DNA from: an uncultured Microbacterium sp.
GTDB lineage: Bacteria; Actinomycetota; Actinomycetes; Actinomycetales; Microbacteriaceae
DNA length: 64,000 nucleotides
NCBI RefSeq assembly: GCF_937927635.1
Contig: NZ_CALBRW010000024.1
Location: 1-64,000 of the forward strand
Direction: 5' to 3'
Positions 7,158 to 14,597 of this stretch are shown here, one piece after another (position 1 is the first letter of the stretch; every line of letters begins with the position of its first letter). The notes beneath the pieces were generated by a model that did not search any database, was not told the DNA's origin, and was given only the letters and a program-made list of their open reading frames with translations. A program made the translations under genes and the position numbers.

Positions 7158-7742
7158 TCAGGGTGCTGTGATCTCCGGGGCCGGCTCTTCGAGCTCGGCG
7201 GCGCGGAGGATGGTGAGGCCGGCGAACGCGGTCGCGGCATCGCGCAGCGCCGCCGGGTTGATGCAGCACCAGACGTCGTCGAGGCGGCCGCCGGACACGG
7301 TGCCGTCGGCGTACCTGCCGGGGAATCCATTGCCGGTGAGCGGCGCGATCTCCTCGATGAACCGCTCGCACCACTGGCGCTCCTCAAGCGTGAGGTCCGC
7401 GTACACGCCGCCGGCGATCGCGCCGGCCATCTTGACAGCGAGCGAGTGCCGATGCTTCCCGCTCTGGGACACGTCCACGCCGGCGCGATCGTTCGCGACG
7501 TCGAGGGCGTTCTCGCAGAGCTGGTGCACGGCGAACAAGATCGGCCGGCTAAGTCCCCATCCGTCGCCGGACGCGTCGGCGGCATCCACGAGCACGCGCA
7601 GCGCGGTGGCGTACTGATCGACGATCGCGACCCGGTCCTCCTCCCGGGTCGCGCCGCCGAGCCAGGCGCAGTGACCGGCGTCCGGGTGCTCGCCCTCGTC
7701 GTCGGCCGGGTAGGCAAGGTGCTCAAGGGATGGCAGGGTCAC
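7158..7742 (-). CDS. Hypothetical protein, 194 aa
   Basis: Unknown. Starts MTLPSLEHLAYPADDEGEHPD, with an acidic early segment, then long predicted helices (REEDRVAIVDQYATALRVLV). A middle GLSRPILFAVHQLCENALDV stretch is followed by DRAGVDVSQSGKHRHSLAV. Its layout loosely suggests an all-helical nucleotide-binding or HEPN-like fold, but no diagnostic motif is seen. It is on the opposite strand to its neighbours and carries no conserved promoter. Confidence 0.65.
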   Translation of the reverse strand: MTLPSLEHLAYPADDEGEHPDAGHCAWLGGATREEDRVAIVDQYATALRVLVDAADASGDGWGLSRPILFAVHQLCENALDVANDRAGVDVSQSGKHRHSLAVKMAGAIAGGVYADLTLEERQWCERFIEEIAPLTGNGFPGRYADGTVSGGRLDDVWCCINPAALRDAATAFAGLTILRAAELEEPAPEITAP

Positions 7743-7810
7743 GGGTCTCCTCGGTCATCTGGGCTCTCCCCCATCCTCCCGTGGCTGGCGGCGGCGGGCT
7801 CCGATATTTC

Positions 7811-7867
7811 CAACCGGGTTGACAACGTCCGACCCTGCGCCTATATTGGTACATGTCAAGTCAACTA
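7811..7867 (+). promoter_or_regulatory. Conserved promoter-leader module, copy 8
   Basis: Dyad, TTGACA (7819-7824), 17-bp spacer, TATATT (7842-7847) and leader (7854-7867). The ATG at 7853 is out of frame with the gene at 7893 and would open a long competing frame, so initiation there is unlikely to be productive. Confidence 0.9.
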
Positions 7868-7892
7868 ACCGGAACAAGCGCAGGAGGCCGAC

Positions 7893-9128
7893 ATGGACAC
7901 CGAAGAGCAGCAGACCAAGCAGCAGCCCACCAGCTGGACACTCAGCCCCGCCGAGCTCGCCGCCACCCAGGAGCGCGCCGCCAAGATCAACACCCGCGCC
8001 ACCAAGCGCGGCTTCACCGGCCACCTCGAGGTCACCGGCACCGCGCGCGAGATCTCCGAAACCGACGAGGCCGGCCTCAACCGCACCCGCCTCGTCTACG
8101 ACGTCCAGATCACCGGCGAAGCCCCCAGCTACAACGGCTGGACCTTCCTCGCCGCCGTCGACACCATCGAGACCGCCACCGGCACCGACTTCATCCTCCG
8201 CACCGCCCCCGGCGTCGACGAGTCCGGCGTCGACCGCACCGCGCTCGCCGCAGGCCGCTGCGAGCACTGCAACACCGTCCGCGCGAACCGCCGCTACACC
8301 TACCTGGTGCGCCACACCGAGACCGGCGAGATCCGCCAGGTCGGATCCACCTGCATCAAGGACTTCACCGGCTGGGCCGGCCGCCCCGTCTTCATCTGGG
8401 CCGACGACGTCGCCGACGAGCTGCACGAGCTCCTCGGCGGATTCGCCTCGAGCGGACCCGAGTACACGCCCGAGACCGTCGTCGCGGCCGCATGGGCGAT
8501 CAGCCGCCGCTTCGGCTGGGTCCCCGCCTCCGCCACCTTCGGCCGCTCGACCCGCGACCTGGTCAGCAGCTACCTGTACGGCACGAGCCGCGCCGACCGC
8601 GAGCTGCGCGCCGACGTCGCCGCCGCCGTCGCCGAGGCCGCCGGCATGGGCGCGACCATCGTCACCGCCCTCCTCGAGGGACTCACCGACCCCGGGGACT
8701 ACGTCGCCAACCTGAAGGTGTGCCTGCGCGCGGCATCCGTCTCCCACCGCCACCTGGGCATCACCGTCTCGGCCGTCACCGCCTATGAGCGCATGATCGG
8801 CGACCGCGTCCAGCGCCAGACCACCGAGAAGACCCGCAAGGAATCCGCCTACGCCGGCGAGATCGGCCAGAAGCTCACCATCACCGGCACCGTCACCCGC
8901 CTCAAGCCGATCGAGCAGCACTACGGCTACACCCCGACCACCTCGATGCTCGTCATCATCGAGTCCGGCACCACCGTCGCCAAGACCTTCACCGCAGCCG
9001 CCTGGGCCTGGGACGTCGCACAGGGCGACGAGATCACGATCACCGGAACCGTCAAGGCACACGAGGAGTTCAACAACACCAAGGAGACCGTCCTCACGCG
9101 CCCCAAGCGCATCGACCCCGCCGCATAA
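7893..9128 (+). CDS. Zinc-finger and OB-fold-like protein, 411 aa
   Basis: A cysteine motif at about residues 110-155 (RCEHCNTVRANRRYTYLVRH ... QVGSTCIKDFTG) looks like a zinc ribbon. It is followed by a helical region and a C-terminal beta domain (KLTITGTVTRLKPIE ... DEITITGTVKAHEEF) resembling the OB-fold repeats of nucleic-acid-binding proteins. Similar proteins of unknown function are common on actinobacterial phages and plasmids. Single-stranded nucleic-acid binding is inferred. CAGGAGGCCGAC precedes the ATG. Confidence 0.7.
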   Translation: MDTEEQQTKQQPTSWTLSPAELAATQERAAKINTRATKRGFTGHLEVTGTAREISETDEAGLNRTRLVYDVQITGEAPSYNGWTFLAAVDTIETATGTDFILRTAPGVDESGVDRTALAAGRCEHCNTVRANRRYTYLVRHTETGEIRQVGSTCIKDFTGWAGRPVFIWADDVADELHELLGGFASSGPEYTPETVVAAAWAISRRFGWVPASATFGRSTRDLVSSYLYGTSRADRELRADVAAAVAEAAGMGATIVTALLEGLTDPGDYVANLKVCLRAASVSHRHLGITVSAVTAYERMIGDRVQRQTTEKTRKESAYAGEIGQKLTITGTVTRLKPIEQHYGYTPTTSMLVIIESGTTVAKTFTAAAWAWDVAQGDEITITGTVKAHEEFNNTKETVLTRPKRIDPAA

Positions 9129-9146
9129 CCCGCGCACGAACCACAC

Positions 9147-9183
9147 CCGCCCGTGTGCCCCATTTGGGGGACACGGGCGGTTT
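9147..9183 (+). terminator. Rho-independent terminator
   Basis: A ten-base arm CCGCCCGTGT pairs with ACACGGGCGG across an inner GCCCC/GGGGG stem and is followed by TTTC, 18 bases after the stop at 9128. Confidence 0.75.
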
Positions 9184-9211
9184 CATGCGCTCGCCGCAGC
9201 GCCCGGATTTC

Positions 9212-9268
9212 CAACCGGGTTGACAATGTCGGAGCCCTTCCCTATATTGGTACATGTCAAGTCAACTA
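9212..9268 (+). promoter_or_regulatory. Conserved promoter-leader module, copy 9
   Basis: Dyad, TTGACA (9220-9225), 17-bp spacer, TATATT (9243-9248) and leader (9255-9268). ATG at 9254 is in frame with dprA at 9293. Confidence 0.9.
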
Positions 9269-9292
9269 AAACCCTGTTCTGAGGAGGACGCC

Positions 9293-10216
9293 ATGACCAC
9301 CATCACCGCCACCAAGGTCGCCGAGATCACCGACGCGAAGGAGCGCCACGCTCGCGCGGCCTGGTCGATCATCACCGAGCCGGGCGACGGCCACGCCGGG
9401 GCGCTCGTCGAGCAGTTCGGCCACGTCGCCGCGCTGGCCGCACTCAAGGGCAAGCGCGCGGACCTCGACAAGATCGTCCCGGGCCTCGCCGCGCAGGCGC
9501 AGCGCTGGATGCCGCGTCTGCGCACCGACGCGATCGCCACGGCGCTGCGCACGGCCGAGGAGAACGGGATCCGCCTGGTCGACCCGGCTACCGTCCCCGG
9601 CCTCGCCAACCTCGGCCCGCACGCCCCGCACGTGCTCTGGGTCCGCGGAGACATCGACGCCCTCGGCGCCGAGCGGCGGATCGCGATCGCGGGCGCACGG
9701 GCGGCCACCAGCTACGGCGAGTCCGTCTGCGCGGACATCACCGGCGACATGGTCACGGCCGGGGTCACCGTGCACAGCGGCGGCGCATACGGCATCGACG
9801 GCGCAGCGCACCGCGCGGCGCTCATGAGCGGCGGGGCGACCGTCGCCTGGCTCGCCGGTGGCGTCGATCGGATGTACCCGATCGGGCACGCGCAACTCGC
9901 GGACCGGATCGCCAGCGCCGCCGGATCCGCCCTCGTCTCCGAGGTCGCCCCCGGCTCCTCGCCGACCCGCTGGCGCTTCCTGTCCCGCAACCGGCTGCTC
10001 GCGGCGGCGACGCAGGCGACCGTGATCGTCGAGGCGGGCTTTCGCTCCGGATCCCTCAACACCGCCGGACACGCGGCCAGCCTCGGCCGTCCGCTCGGAG
10101 CCGTGCCCGGCAACGTCACGTCCGCCGCAAGCGCCGGATGCCACCGGCTCCTGCGGGAGTACGACGCCCGGGTGATCACGACCGGCGCGGACGCACTCGA
10201 GCTGATCACCGCATGA
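9293..10216 (+). CDS. dprA: DprA/Smf-family DNA-processing protein, 307 aa
   Basis: The Rossmann-like DprA domain is clear over about residues 110-300: the IAGARAATSYG loop, SGGAYGIDGAAHRAAL, LAGGVDRMYP, SRNRLLAA and GSLNTAGHAASLGRPLGAVPG. DprA proteins bind single-stranded DNA and load RecA. In a plasmid's accessory arm such a protein plausibly protects or processes incoming single-stranded transfer DNA; that role is inference. It has the conserved 5' leader and GAGGAGG before the ATG. A 13-residue N-terminal extension from ATG 9254 is possible. Confidence 0.9.
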   Translation: MTTITATKVAEITDAKERHARAAWSIITEPGDGHAGALVEQFGHVAALAALKGKRADLDKIVPGLAAQAQRWMPRLRTDAIATALRTAEENGIRLVDPATVPGLANLGPHAPHVLWVRGDIDALGAERRIAIAGARAATSYGESVCADITGDMVTAGVTVHSGGAYGIDGAAHRAALMSGGATVAWLAGGVDRMYPIGHAQLADRIASAAGSALVSEVAPGSSPTRWRFLSRNRLLAAATQATVIVEAGFRSGSLNTAGHAASLGRPLGAVPGNVTSAASAGCHRLLREYDARVITTGADALELITA

Positions 10217-10224
10217 CGCGGTGG

Positions 10225-10250
10225 GCCGGGCGGGGAGATCTCCGCCCGGC
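10225..10250. terminator. Hairpin after dprA
   Basis: A nine-base arm GCCGGGCGG pairs with CCGCCCGGC at 10242-10250. It is the first of two consecutive hairpins between dprA and the convergent kinase-like gene. Confidence 0.55.
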
Positions 10251-10258
10251 TCACGCTG

Positions 10259-10290
10259 AGGGCCTGCCGGCGTCGAGCTCGGCAGGCCCT
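10259..10290. terminator. Terminator hairpin between convergent genes
   Basis: An 11-bp stem AGGGCCTGCCG with CGGCAGGCCCT and a 10-base loop is followed by CTCT. It probably serves dprA. Confidence 0.65.
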
Positions 10291-10320
10291 CTCTGCTGAA
10301 ACGGTATGTCCCCCGAAGGG

Positions 10321-11184
10321 TCAGAAGTGGCCCTCCGGGAGGATCCGGCCCGTGACGAGCATGAGCCGCGCGCGGTCCTCGAGCGCCGCGGCCCGGTCGG
10401 GTGCGAGCATCGGGCGCAGCCCGTGCAGGTCCGGGGTGCGCAACAGGATCACGAGCCGGTCGAGCTCATAGGTCGTCAGCTCCGGCGCATCCCTGAAGCG
10501 GCGCAGCTGGAAGACGGACATATTGACCGGGTCATCCGGTCGGGCGAACGCGAACCCGTGGTCGATCAGATGCAGCTCCTCGCCAGCGTTGTGGGTGAGG
10601 AAGTTCCCGGTGTGGCGGTCCTGCTGGCCCGTGAGCGCGTCAAAGAACGCGGCCGCGTGCACGTCACTGTCGGGCACCTGCACCGGGCCGGCGGTGCTGC
10701 CGGGCTGGCCGAGGGCGAGCGAGCCGAGGGACCCGTCGCGGACGGTGAGCACGCAGGGCGGCACGAGCCGCTCCCACTCCGGACCGAGCGCGCGGGCAGT
10801 GTGCCATGCCGCCACCTCGTGGATCGGCTGCCAGGGCTGCTCGTGGCCGTAATCCTCGGCGGTCTCCTCGTCGATCCCGTCGATCGGCTTGAAGTAGGCG
10901 TCGCTGCCGTCGTCGAGGATGAGCCGGCGGGTGGTGTTCACGCCCTCGTCTTCGTAGTCGTCGTGGACCACGTTCACGTTCAGCAGCGCGGCCTCATCCG
11001 GGTGCGCGCCCTGAGCTCGTGCGATCGCCGCGACCTGGTCGACGATGCCGGCGCTGGCCCAGCTGGCATCCCGCAGCCCAGTGGCGGTCGGCTTGAGGCG
11101 CGGCTGCTCACCGTGCTGCAGGGTCGGCGCGCCGGCGTGCTCTGCCCACTCTTTCGCGACCGTGGGCAGGGCAACGGCGAGCAC
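10321..11184 (-). CDS. HipA/PI3K-fold kinase-like protein, 287 aa
   Basis: Motifs of the HipA/phosphatidylinositol-kinase-like fold are visible. A nucleotide-lysine strand DAYFKPIDG followed by a conserved E (HEVAAWHTARALG) lies near residues 88-125. The catalytic loop TGQQDRHTGNF is at about 185-195 and the metal-binding LIDHGFAF at about 201-208. Members phosphorylate proteins or are toxins; the substrate here is unknown. The GTG start at 11184 lies inside a 29-bp palindrome, so the true N-terminus is uncertain and may have been altered. It is last in a minus-strand unit with 11354 and 11108-11344. Confidence 0.65.
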   Translation of the reverse strand: MLAVALPTVAKEWAEHAGAPTLQHGEQPRLKPTATGLRDASWASAGIVDQVAAIARAQGAHPDEAALLNVNVVHDDYEDEGVNTTRRLILDDGSDAYFKPIDGIDEETAEDYGHEQPWQPIHEVAAWHTARALGPEWERLVPPCVLTVRDGSLGSLALGQPGSTAGPVQVPDSDVHAAAFFDALTGQQDRHTGNFLTHNAGEELHLIDHGFAFARPDDPVNMSVFQLRRFRDAPELTTYELDRLVILLRTPDLHGLRPMLAPDRAAALEDRARLMLVTGRILPEGHF

Positions 11185-11344
11185 GTCGAGCGCGAGCTCG
11201 ACGTGCTCGCCGTTGCCCTGCCCAGGAGACGACGGCGGCGCGCGTGGACCTGTTCTCGCGCCGGCGGGTGTTATGCGCGGCGCGGGCCTCCGGGCTGTTC
11301 GAGCCGGGGCAACGGCGCCCGCCCTCGGCGCACGAGTCGCACAT
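11108..11344 (-). CDS. Small basic CxxC protein, 78 aa (3' end uncertain)
   Basis: Starts MCDSCAEGGRRCPGSN, a CxxC...C zinc-ribbon-like head, followed by RAAHNTRRRENRST, a pattern seen in small actinobacterial and phage proteins. The ATG lies 10 bases after the stop of the upstream gene. The last third runs through the 29-bp palindrome at 11163-11224 and overlaps the kinase-like gene in another frame. It is arginine-rich low-complexity sequence there, so the C-terminus may be an artefact of the palindrome. A fusion with the kinase-like gene, broken by a frameshift, is possible. Confidence 0.45.
   Translation of the reverse strand: MCDSCAEGGRRCPGSNSPEARAAHNTRRRENRSTRAAVVSWAGQRRARRARARRARRCPAHGRERVGRARRRADPAAR
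11163..11224. repeat. 29-bp perfect palindrome with a 4-base loop
   Basis: Arms 11163-11191 and 11196-11224 are exact reverse complements around a GCGA loop. It sits across the start of the kinase-like gene. It could be an inverted duplication made by template switching, or an assembly fold-back. Confidence 0.9.
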
Positions 11345-11353
11345 GACGTGCGC

Positions 11354-11710
11354 TCAACTCTCGCCGTCGGCCGGCAGGGTGTCCTCGGTGATCACCGGGA
11401 CGATGTAGCCGGCCCTGAAGGCCTTGTGGCTCTTGCGAGCCCACCGCACGGGATCAGCGGCCAGGGTGAGCCGGCCGCCAGGCGCTGCGCGATCGAGGAT
11501 CGAGATCTCCTCGAGGGGAAGGTCGCCTGCCACGGCGTATGTGTGGTCATCAGCGACGGTGAGCGTTGCGACGACGCGGCGCGCGTCGCTGTTCGGGTCA
11601 CGCTCGCGGAACTCCACGGTGATCATCTGTCTGTCACCTCCTCTCAAGCTCTCGACTGCAGTTGCAGCTGCGGTTTCGGCGATGGCGGTCAGGGCTGCAT
11701 GGTCGCTCAT
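11354..11710 (-). CDS. Hypothetical protein, 118 aa
   Basis: A soluble protein starting MSDHAALTAIAETAAATAVESL, with a beta-rich middle (QMITVEFRER ... RRVVATLTVADDHTYAV) and basic C-terminus. Function unknown. The ATG at 11710 lies about 8 bases after the -10-like TACCTATGG of a GTCCGAT-type promoter, so the mRNA may be leaderless. An ATG three codons upstream (11719) is less likely because it sits inside that promoter element. Confidence 0.6.
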   Translation of the reverse strand: MSDHAALTAIAETAAATAVESLRGGDRQMITVEFRERDPNSDARRVVATLTVADDHTYAVAGDLPLEEISILDRAAPGGRLTLAADPVRWARKSHKAFRAGYIVPVITEDTLPADGES

Positions 11711-11715
11711 GCCCT

Positions 11716-11746
11716 CCATAGGTACGAGCGTGGCCGCAGATCGGAC
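11716..11746 (-). promoter_or_regulatory. GTCCGAT-type promoter, copy A
   Basis: On the minus strand GTCCGAT (11746-11740) is followed after 15 bases by TACCTATGG (11724-11716). It lies directly before the gene at 11710 and fits the consensus of the copies upstream of the transfer operons. Confidence 0.7.
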
Positions 11747-11753
11747 AACCAGG

Positions 11754-11797
11754 TTGACACCTGTTGTGCATCAATCCCTATATTAGTACACTTCACA
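11754..11797 (+). promoter_or_regulatory. Degenerate promoter module, copy 10, antisense-directed
   Basis: TTGACA (11754-11759) and TATATT (11779-11784) have a 19-bp spacer, and an AACC-A-GGTT dyad precedes them. The leader is changed to ACTTCACATGTACTTGAA. It points rightward into the 3' end of the convergent gene 11818-13107, with no sense gene behind it. It is either a relic or an antisense promoter. Confidence 0.5.
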
Positions 11798-11817
11798 TGT
11801 ACTTGAAAGAGGGCGGA

Positions 11818-13107
11818 TCAGGCGGCGTCGATGAGCTTCGCGGCGAGGTCGTCGGGGAAGTCGAGGTAGTCGTCATCCCCGACCACCACGATGTGGAGCG
11901 TGTCGGCCGGCTCGTCACCGAAGAGATCGAACTCGCGAGAGCCCATGTGCTCGCGGAGGGAGAGCAGCACTCGCGCGACGGACTGCAGGCCGCTGTCGAG
12001 GTCGTCGAGGAACTCGAGATCTGCGAGCTCCGTCTCTTCGGGATCCGGGACGGGCTCGCTGTGCATGCGCAGCAGCGTGCCCGCGGGGAGCTGCTCGAGC
12101 TGCACGTCACCGGACGCGGTGACGGTGAGCACGCGGATCGAACGATCCGGATCCGCCAGCTTGCGGGGGAACTGGTGCTCGGCGACGTGCTCCGAACGCT
12201 GCTCGTCCTCCCACTGCAGGCGCTGCTGCGGGGAGAGCGCAGCAAGCTGGTACTCGACCTTCACCTCGAGCAGGACAGGGACGAGCATGTAGCCGATCAG
12301 GCCGACGAGCACCACGAGCAGCGCGAGGACGATCGAGATCGTCTGGATCATGGCGAAGTCGAAGGCCGGCGCCGGCTCTCCCGTGGTCTCGCCGAGCGTC
12401 GTGAAGACAAGGCGCATGAGGACCGGGGTGATCAGGACGGCGAAGACGGCGACCGCGCCGAGGATCAGCGGACGGAACGGGCTGAAGCTGCCGTAATTGA
12501 GATCGGCAGCGAGTCGCGCAGCGGTGGCCTTCTTCATCACGTACTCGACGCCCTCGGGGCTGGCGGGATGCCCGTTCGCCACGGTGCGGCGGCGGAGGGC
12601 GGCGCGGTACTTGACGGTCGCCCACGGGACGAGCGTGAGCGCGACGATGCCGACGGCGGCGGCACCCAGGGTGAGACTCATCCCCTCGAGCTCGGGCTTG
12701 AGCTGGGAGATCCAGTAGCCGGCGAGGAACCCGGCACCGTAGGCCATCAGCGCCACGAACACGACGAGCGTGAGGGTGACCCGCACGGACGACCTCCGCC
12801 CCTCCTGCTCGGCATCCGTCGTCGTGGCGAGCCGCGGCCGCAGCCCCTTGAACGTGGTGATCGCCGACAGGACCATGAGCGCGGTGATGAGCACGAGCGG
12901 GATGATCAGCCCGGTCGCGCCGTCGAGGACCGACCGCCCCAGGTTCACCAGGACGGTGCCGAAGCAGAGCACGAGGGCGGCGCCCAGCAGGATCGACATG
13001 AGCCGACGGGCGCGCTCGGTGCCCGGGTGCCGGCGCTCATAGACGATGCCGACGATGAACAGCCCGCCCGCGAGATACACGGGGAGGTAGGTCCACAGCG
13101 AGTCCAT
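11818..13107 (-). CDS. Multi-pass membrane protein with cytoplasmic tail, 429 aa
   Basis: Starts MDSLWTYLPVYLAGGLFIVGIVYERRHPG. About seven hydrophobic helices occupy the first 270 residues (for example GLIIPLVLITALMVLSA and ISIVLALLVVLVGLIGYMLV). A soluble, acidic C-terminal region follows with VLTVTASGDVQLEQLPAG. No transporter signature is recognised. The ATG at 13107 follows AAAGGGCAGATCAGAC. It is the only large membrane protein of the left arm; surface exclusion or transfer assistance are possible but unsupported. Confidence 0.65.
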   Translation of the reverse strand: MDSLWTYLPVYLAGGLFIVGIVYERRHPGTERARRLMSILLGAALVLCFGTVLVNLGRSVLDGATGLIIPLVLITALMVLSAITTFKGLRPRLATTTDAEQEGRRSSVRVTLTLVVFVALMAYGAGFLAGYWISQLKPELEGMSLTLGAAAVGIVALTLVPWATVKYRAALRRRTVANGHPASPEGVEYVMKKATAARLAADLNYGSFSPFRPLILGAVAVFAVLITPVLMRLVFTTLGETTGEPAPAFDFAMIQTISIVLALLVVLVGLIGYMLVPVLLEVKVEYQLAALSPQQRLQWEDEQRSEHVAEHQFPRKLADPDRSIRVLTVTASGDVQLEQLPAGTLLRMHSEPVPDPEETELADLEFLDDLDSGLQSVARVLLSLREHMGSREFDLFGDEPADTLHIVVVGDDDYLDFPDDLAAKLIDAA

Positions 13108-13189
13108 GTCTGATCTGCCCTTTCGTCGTGGTCGATGGTACGAGGAGCGACCGACGTTCGCCCCTGCAGCCGATTCTCGGCAATTTCTC

Positions 13190-13247
13190 CAACCGGGTTG
13201 ACAACCTCTGAAATTGACTACTATATTAGTACATGTCAAGTCAACTA
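13190..13247 (+). promoter_or_regulatory. Conserved promoter-leader module, copy 11
   Basis: Dyad, TTGACA (13198-13203), an 18-bp spacer that is diverged from the others, TATATT (13222-13227) and leader (13234-13247). ATG at 13233 is out of frame with the gene at 13271. Confidence 0.85.
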
Positions 13248-13270
13248 ATAACCAATCAGAGGAGATCATC

Positions 13271-13618
13271 ATGGCCCGCGGATTCGTCGCCCCCGTCATC
13301 CGGACCGAGTTCCACGCTCCCGGCCCGCAGGGCCTGAGTGCCACGGCGATGCAGATCCTCGTCGAGCACCCCCACGGCCCGACCGTCTCGTTCGAGCTCC
13401 CGGTCGTGCGCTACGACCGGTTCGAGTACCTCGGCGACGTCACCCACAAGTTCGTGCCCGTCGACCAGGTCCCTGCGGATCGCGTCGGCTACATGTACGG
13501 CGGCGCACTGGTCCAGGTGCGCAGCGAGCTCGCGACGGCCCTCGGCCTCCCGGCGGCGTACTACCCGCTGCACGACCGCAGCGAGTCGCGGCTCGAGTAC
13601 GCGGCCAACTCCGACTGA
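13271..13618 (+). CDS. Hypothetical protein, 115 aa
   Basis: A small soluble protein (MARGFVAPVIRTEFHAPGPQG) with a probable beta-rich core (AMQILVEHPHGPTVSFELPVVRY). CAGAGGAGATCATC precedes the ATG. I do not recognise a family. Single gene behind promoter copy 11. Confidence 0.65.
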   Translation: MARGFVAPVIRTEFHAPGPQGLSATAMQILVEHPHGPTVSFELPVVRYDRFEYLGDVTHKFVPVDQVPADRVGYMYGGALVQVRSELATALGLPAAYYPLHDRSESRLEYAANSD

Positions 13619-13683
13619 AGCGCTCGCGCCCGGGCCGCCGGCGCTCGCCCGGCCCGGGTGCGAGACCAGGTCGCGGGGCGCGC

Positions 13684-13732
13684 TTGCATCCTGTTCTGGC
13701 ATGCCCTATATTCGTACATGTCAAGTCAACTA
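13684..13732 (+). promoter_or_regulatory. Conserved promoter-leader module, copy 12
   Basis: TTGCAT (13684-13689), 17-bp spacer, TATATT (13707-13712) and leader (13719-13732); the dyad is absent. ATG at 13718 opens a 44-codon frame whose TGA (13850-13852) overlaps the GTG start of the nuclease gene as GTGA. Confidence 0.7.
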
Positions 13733-13790
13733 AAAGAGTCCATGAGCGATCGCGGCTCCCCGCGCCGGCAACACCGACAGCCGGGCCGAT

Positions 13791-13822
13791 GTCCGATCCG
13801 GCACCAGGTTCCGTACCTATGG
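13791..13822 (+). promoter_or_regulatory. GTCCGAT-type promoter, copy G
   Basis: GTCCGAT (13791-13797), a 16-base spacer and TACCTATGG (13814-13822). A transcript would start about 20 bases before GTG 13849, leaving a good GAGGAG ribosome site. The gene therefore has both promoter types in series. Confidence 0.7.
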
Positions 13823-13848
13823 GCTCCGAGAACACCGAGGAGATCCCC

Positions 13849-14595
13849 GTGAGCAAGAAGTCCATCGCCTTCGTCGTCCTGGGCGTCGCTGCCCTCTTCA
13901 TCGCGTTCCGGATGGTCGCGCCGACGCTGACTGCCGTCGTCGGCCCCCTCGCCGCGCCGACGCCGATCGACACCGCGGTGCCGACGTCGGCGCCGCAGGC
14001 AGAGCAGCCGGCCGGGCCGGTCACTCCGGAGGCCGAGCAGGCGATCGCCGCGCTCGAGCAGATCCCCATCGCGCTCCCGGATCAGACTCCCTACGACCGC
14101 CGCCAGTTCGGGCAGGCCTGGGCCGACGTCGACCGGAACGGCTGCGACACCCGCAATGACGTTCTGCGCCGCGACCTCGTCGACACGACGCTGAAGCCCG
14201 GCACGCGCGACTGCGTCGTCCTCACCGGCGTGCTGCACGATCCGTACACCGGGAAGACGATCGACTTCACCCGAGGCCAGGGCACCAGCGAGCTCGTGCA
14301 GATCGACCACGTCGTGCCCCTCGCCTGGGCATGGCGCCAGGCCGCCGCCGATTGGACCGAGGAGAAGCGTCAGCAGCTCGCGAACGACCCGCTGAACCTG
14401 CTCGCCGTTGACGGGCCCACGAACACCTCCAAGAGCGACCAGGGGCCGGCGCTGTGGATGCCGCCGAGCGAGGGTTACCACTGCTCCTACGTCGAGCGCT
14501 TTGTCCAGGTGCTCGACTCCTACGACCTGACCGTCACGACCGAAGACCACGCCGCGCTGCAGAGCGAGCTGAGCAGCTGCACGGGAGGCGAGTGA
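13849..14595 (+). CDS. Secreted or membrane-anchored HNH/DUF1524 nuclease, 248 aa
   Basis: An N-terminal hydrophobic segment (SIAFVVLGVAALFIAF, residues 4-19) is followed by a Pro/Ala-rich linker and a C-terminal DUF1524-type HNH domain. That domain has WADVDRNGCDTRNDVLRRDL near residue 89, IDHVVPLAWAW near 151, and NDPLNLLAVDGPTNTSKSDQGP. Relatives are extracellular nucleases of actinobacteria. GTG 13849 is preferred to ATG 13819 because GAGGAG sits 7 bases before it. A role in clearing DNA at the cell surface during transfer is inference. Confidence 0.8.
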   Translation: MSKKSIAFVVLGVAALFIAFRMVAPTLTAVVGPLAAPTPIDTAVPTSAPQAEQPAGPVTPEAEQAIAALEQIPIALPDQTPYDRRQFGQAWADVDRNGCDTRNDVLRRDLVDTTLKPGTRDCVVLTGVLHDPYTGKTIDFTRGQGTSELVQIDHVVPLAWAWRQAAADWTEEKRQQLANDPLNLLAVDGPTNTSKSDQGPALWMPPSEGYHCSYVERFVQVLDSYDLTVTTEDHAALQSELSSCTGGE

Positions 14596-14597
14596 TC

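Noticed and set aside
11764..13113. Plus-strand 449-codon frame behind promoter copy 10
   Set aside because: It is the antisense of a membrane protein with clear hydrophobic helices, and its composition (Glu/Arg/Gly/His repeats) is that of a shadow.
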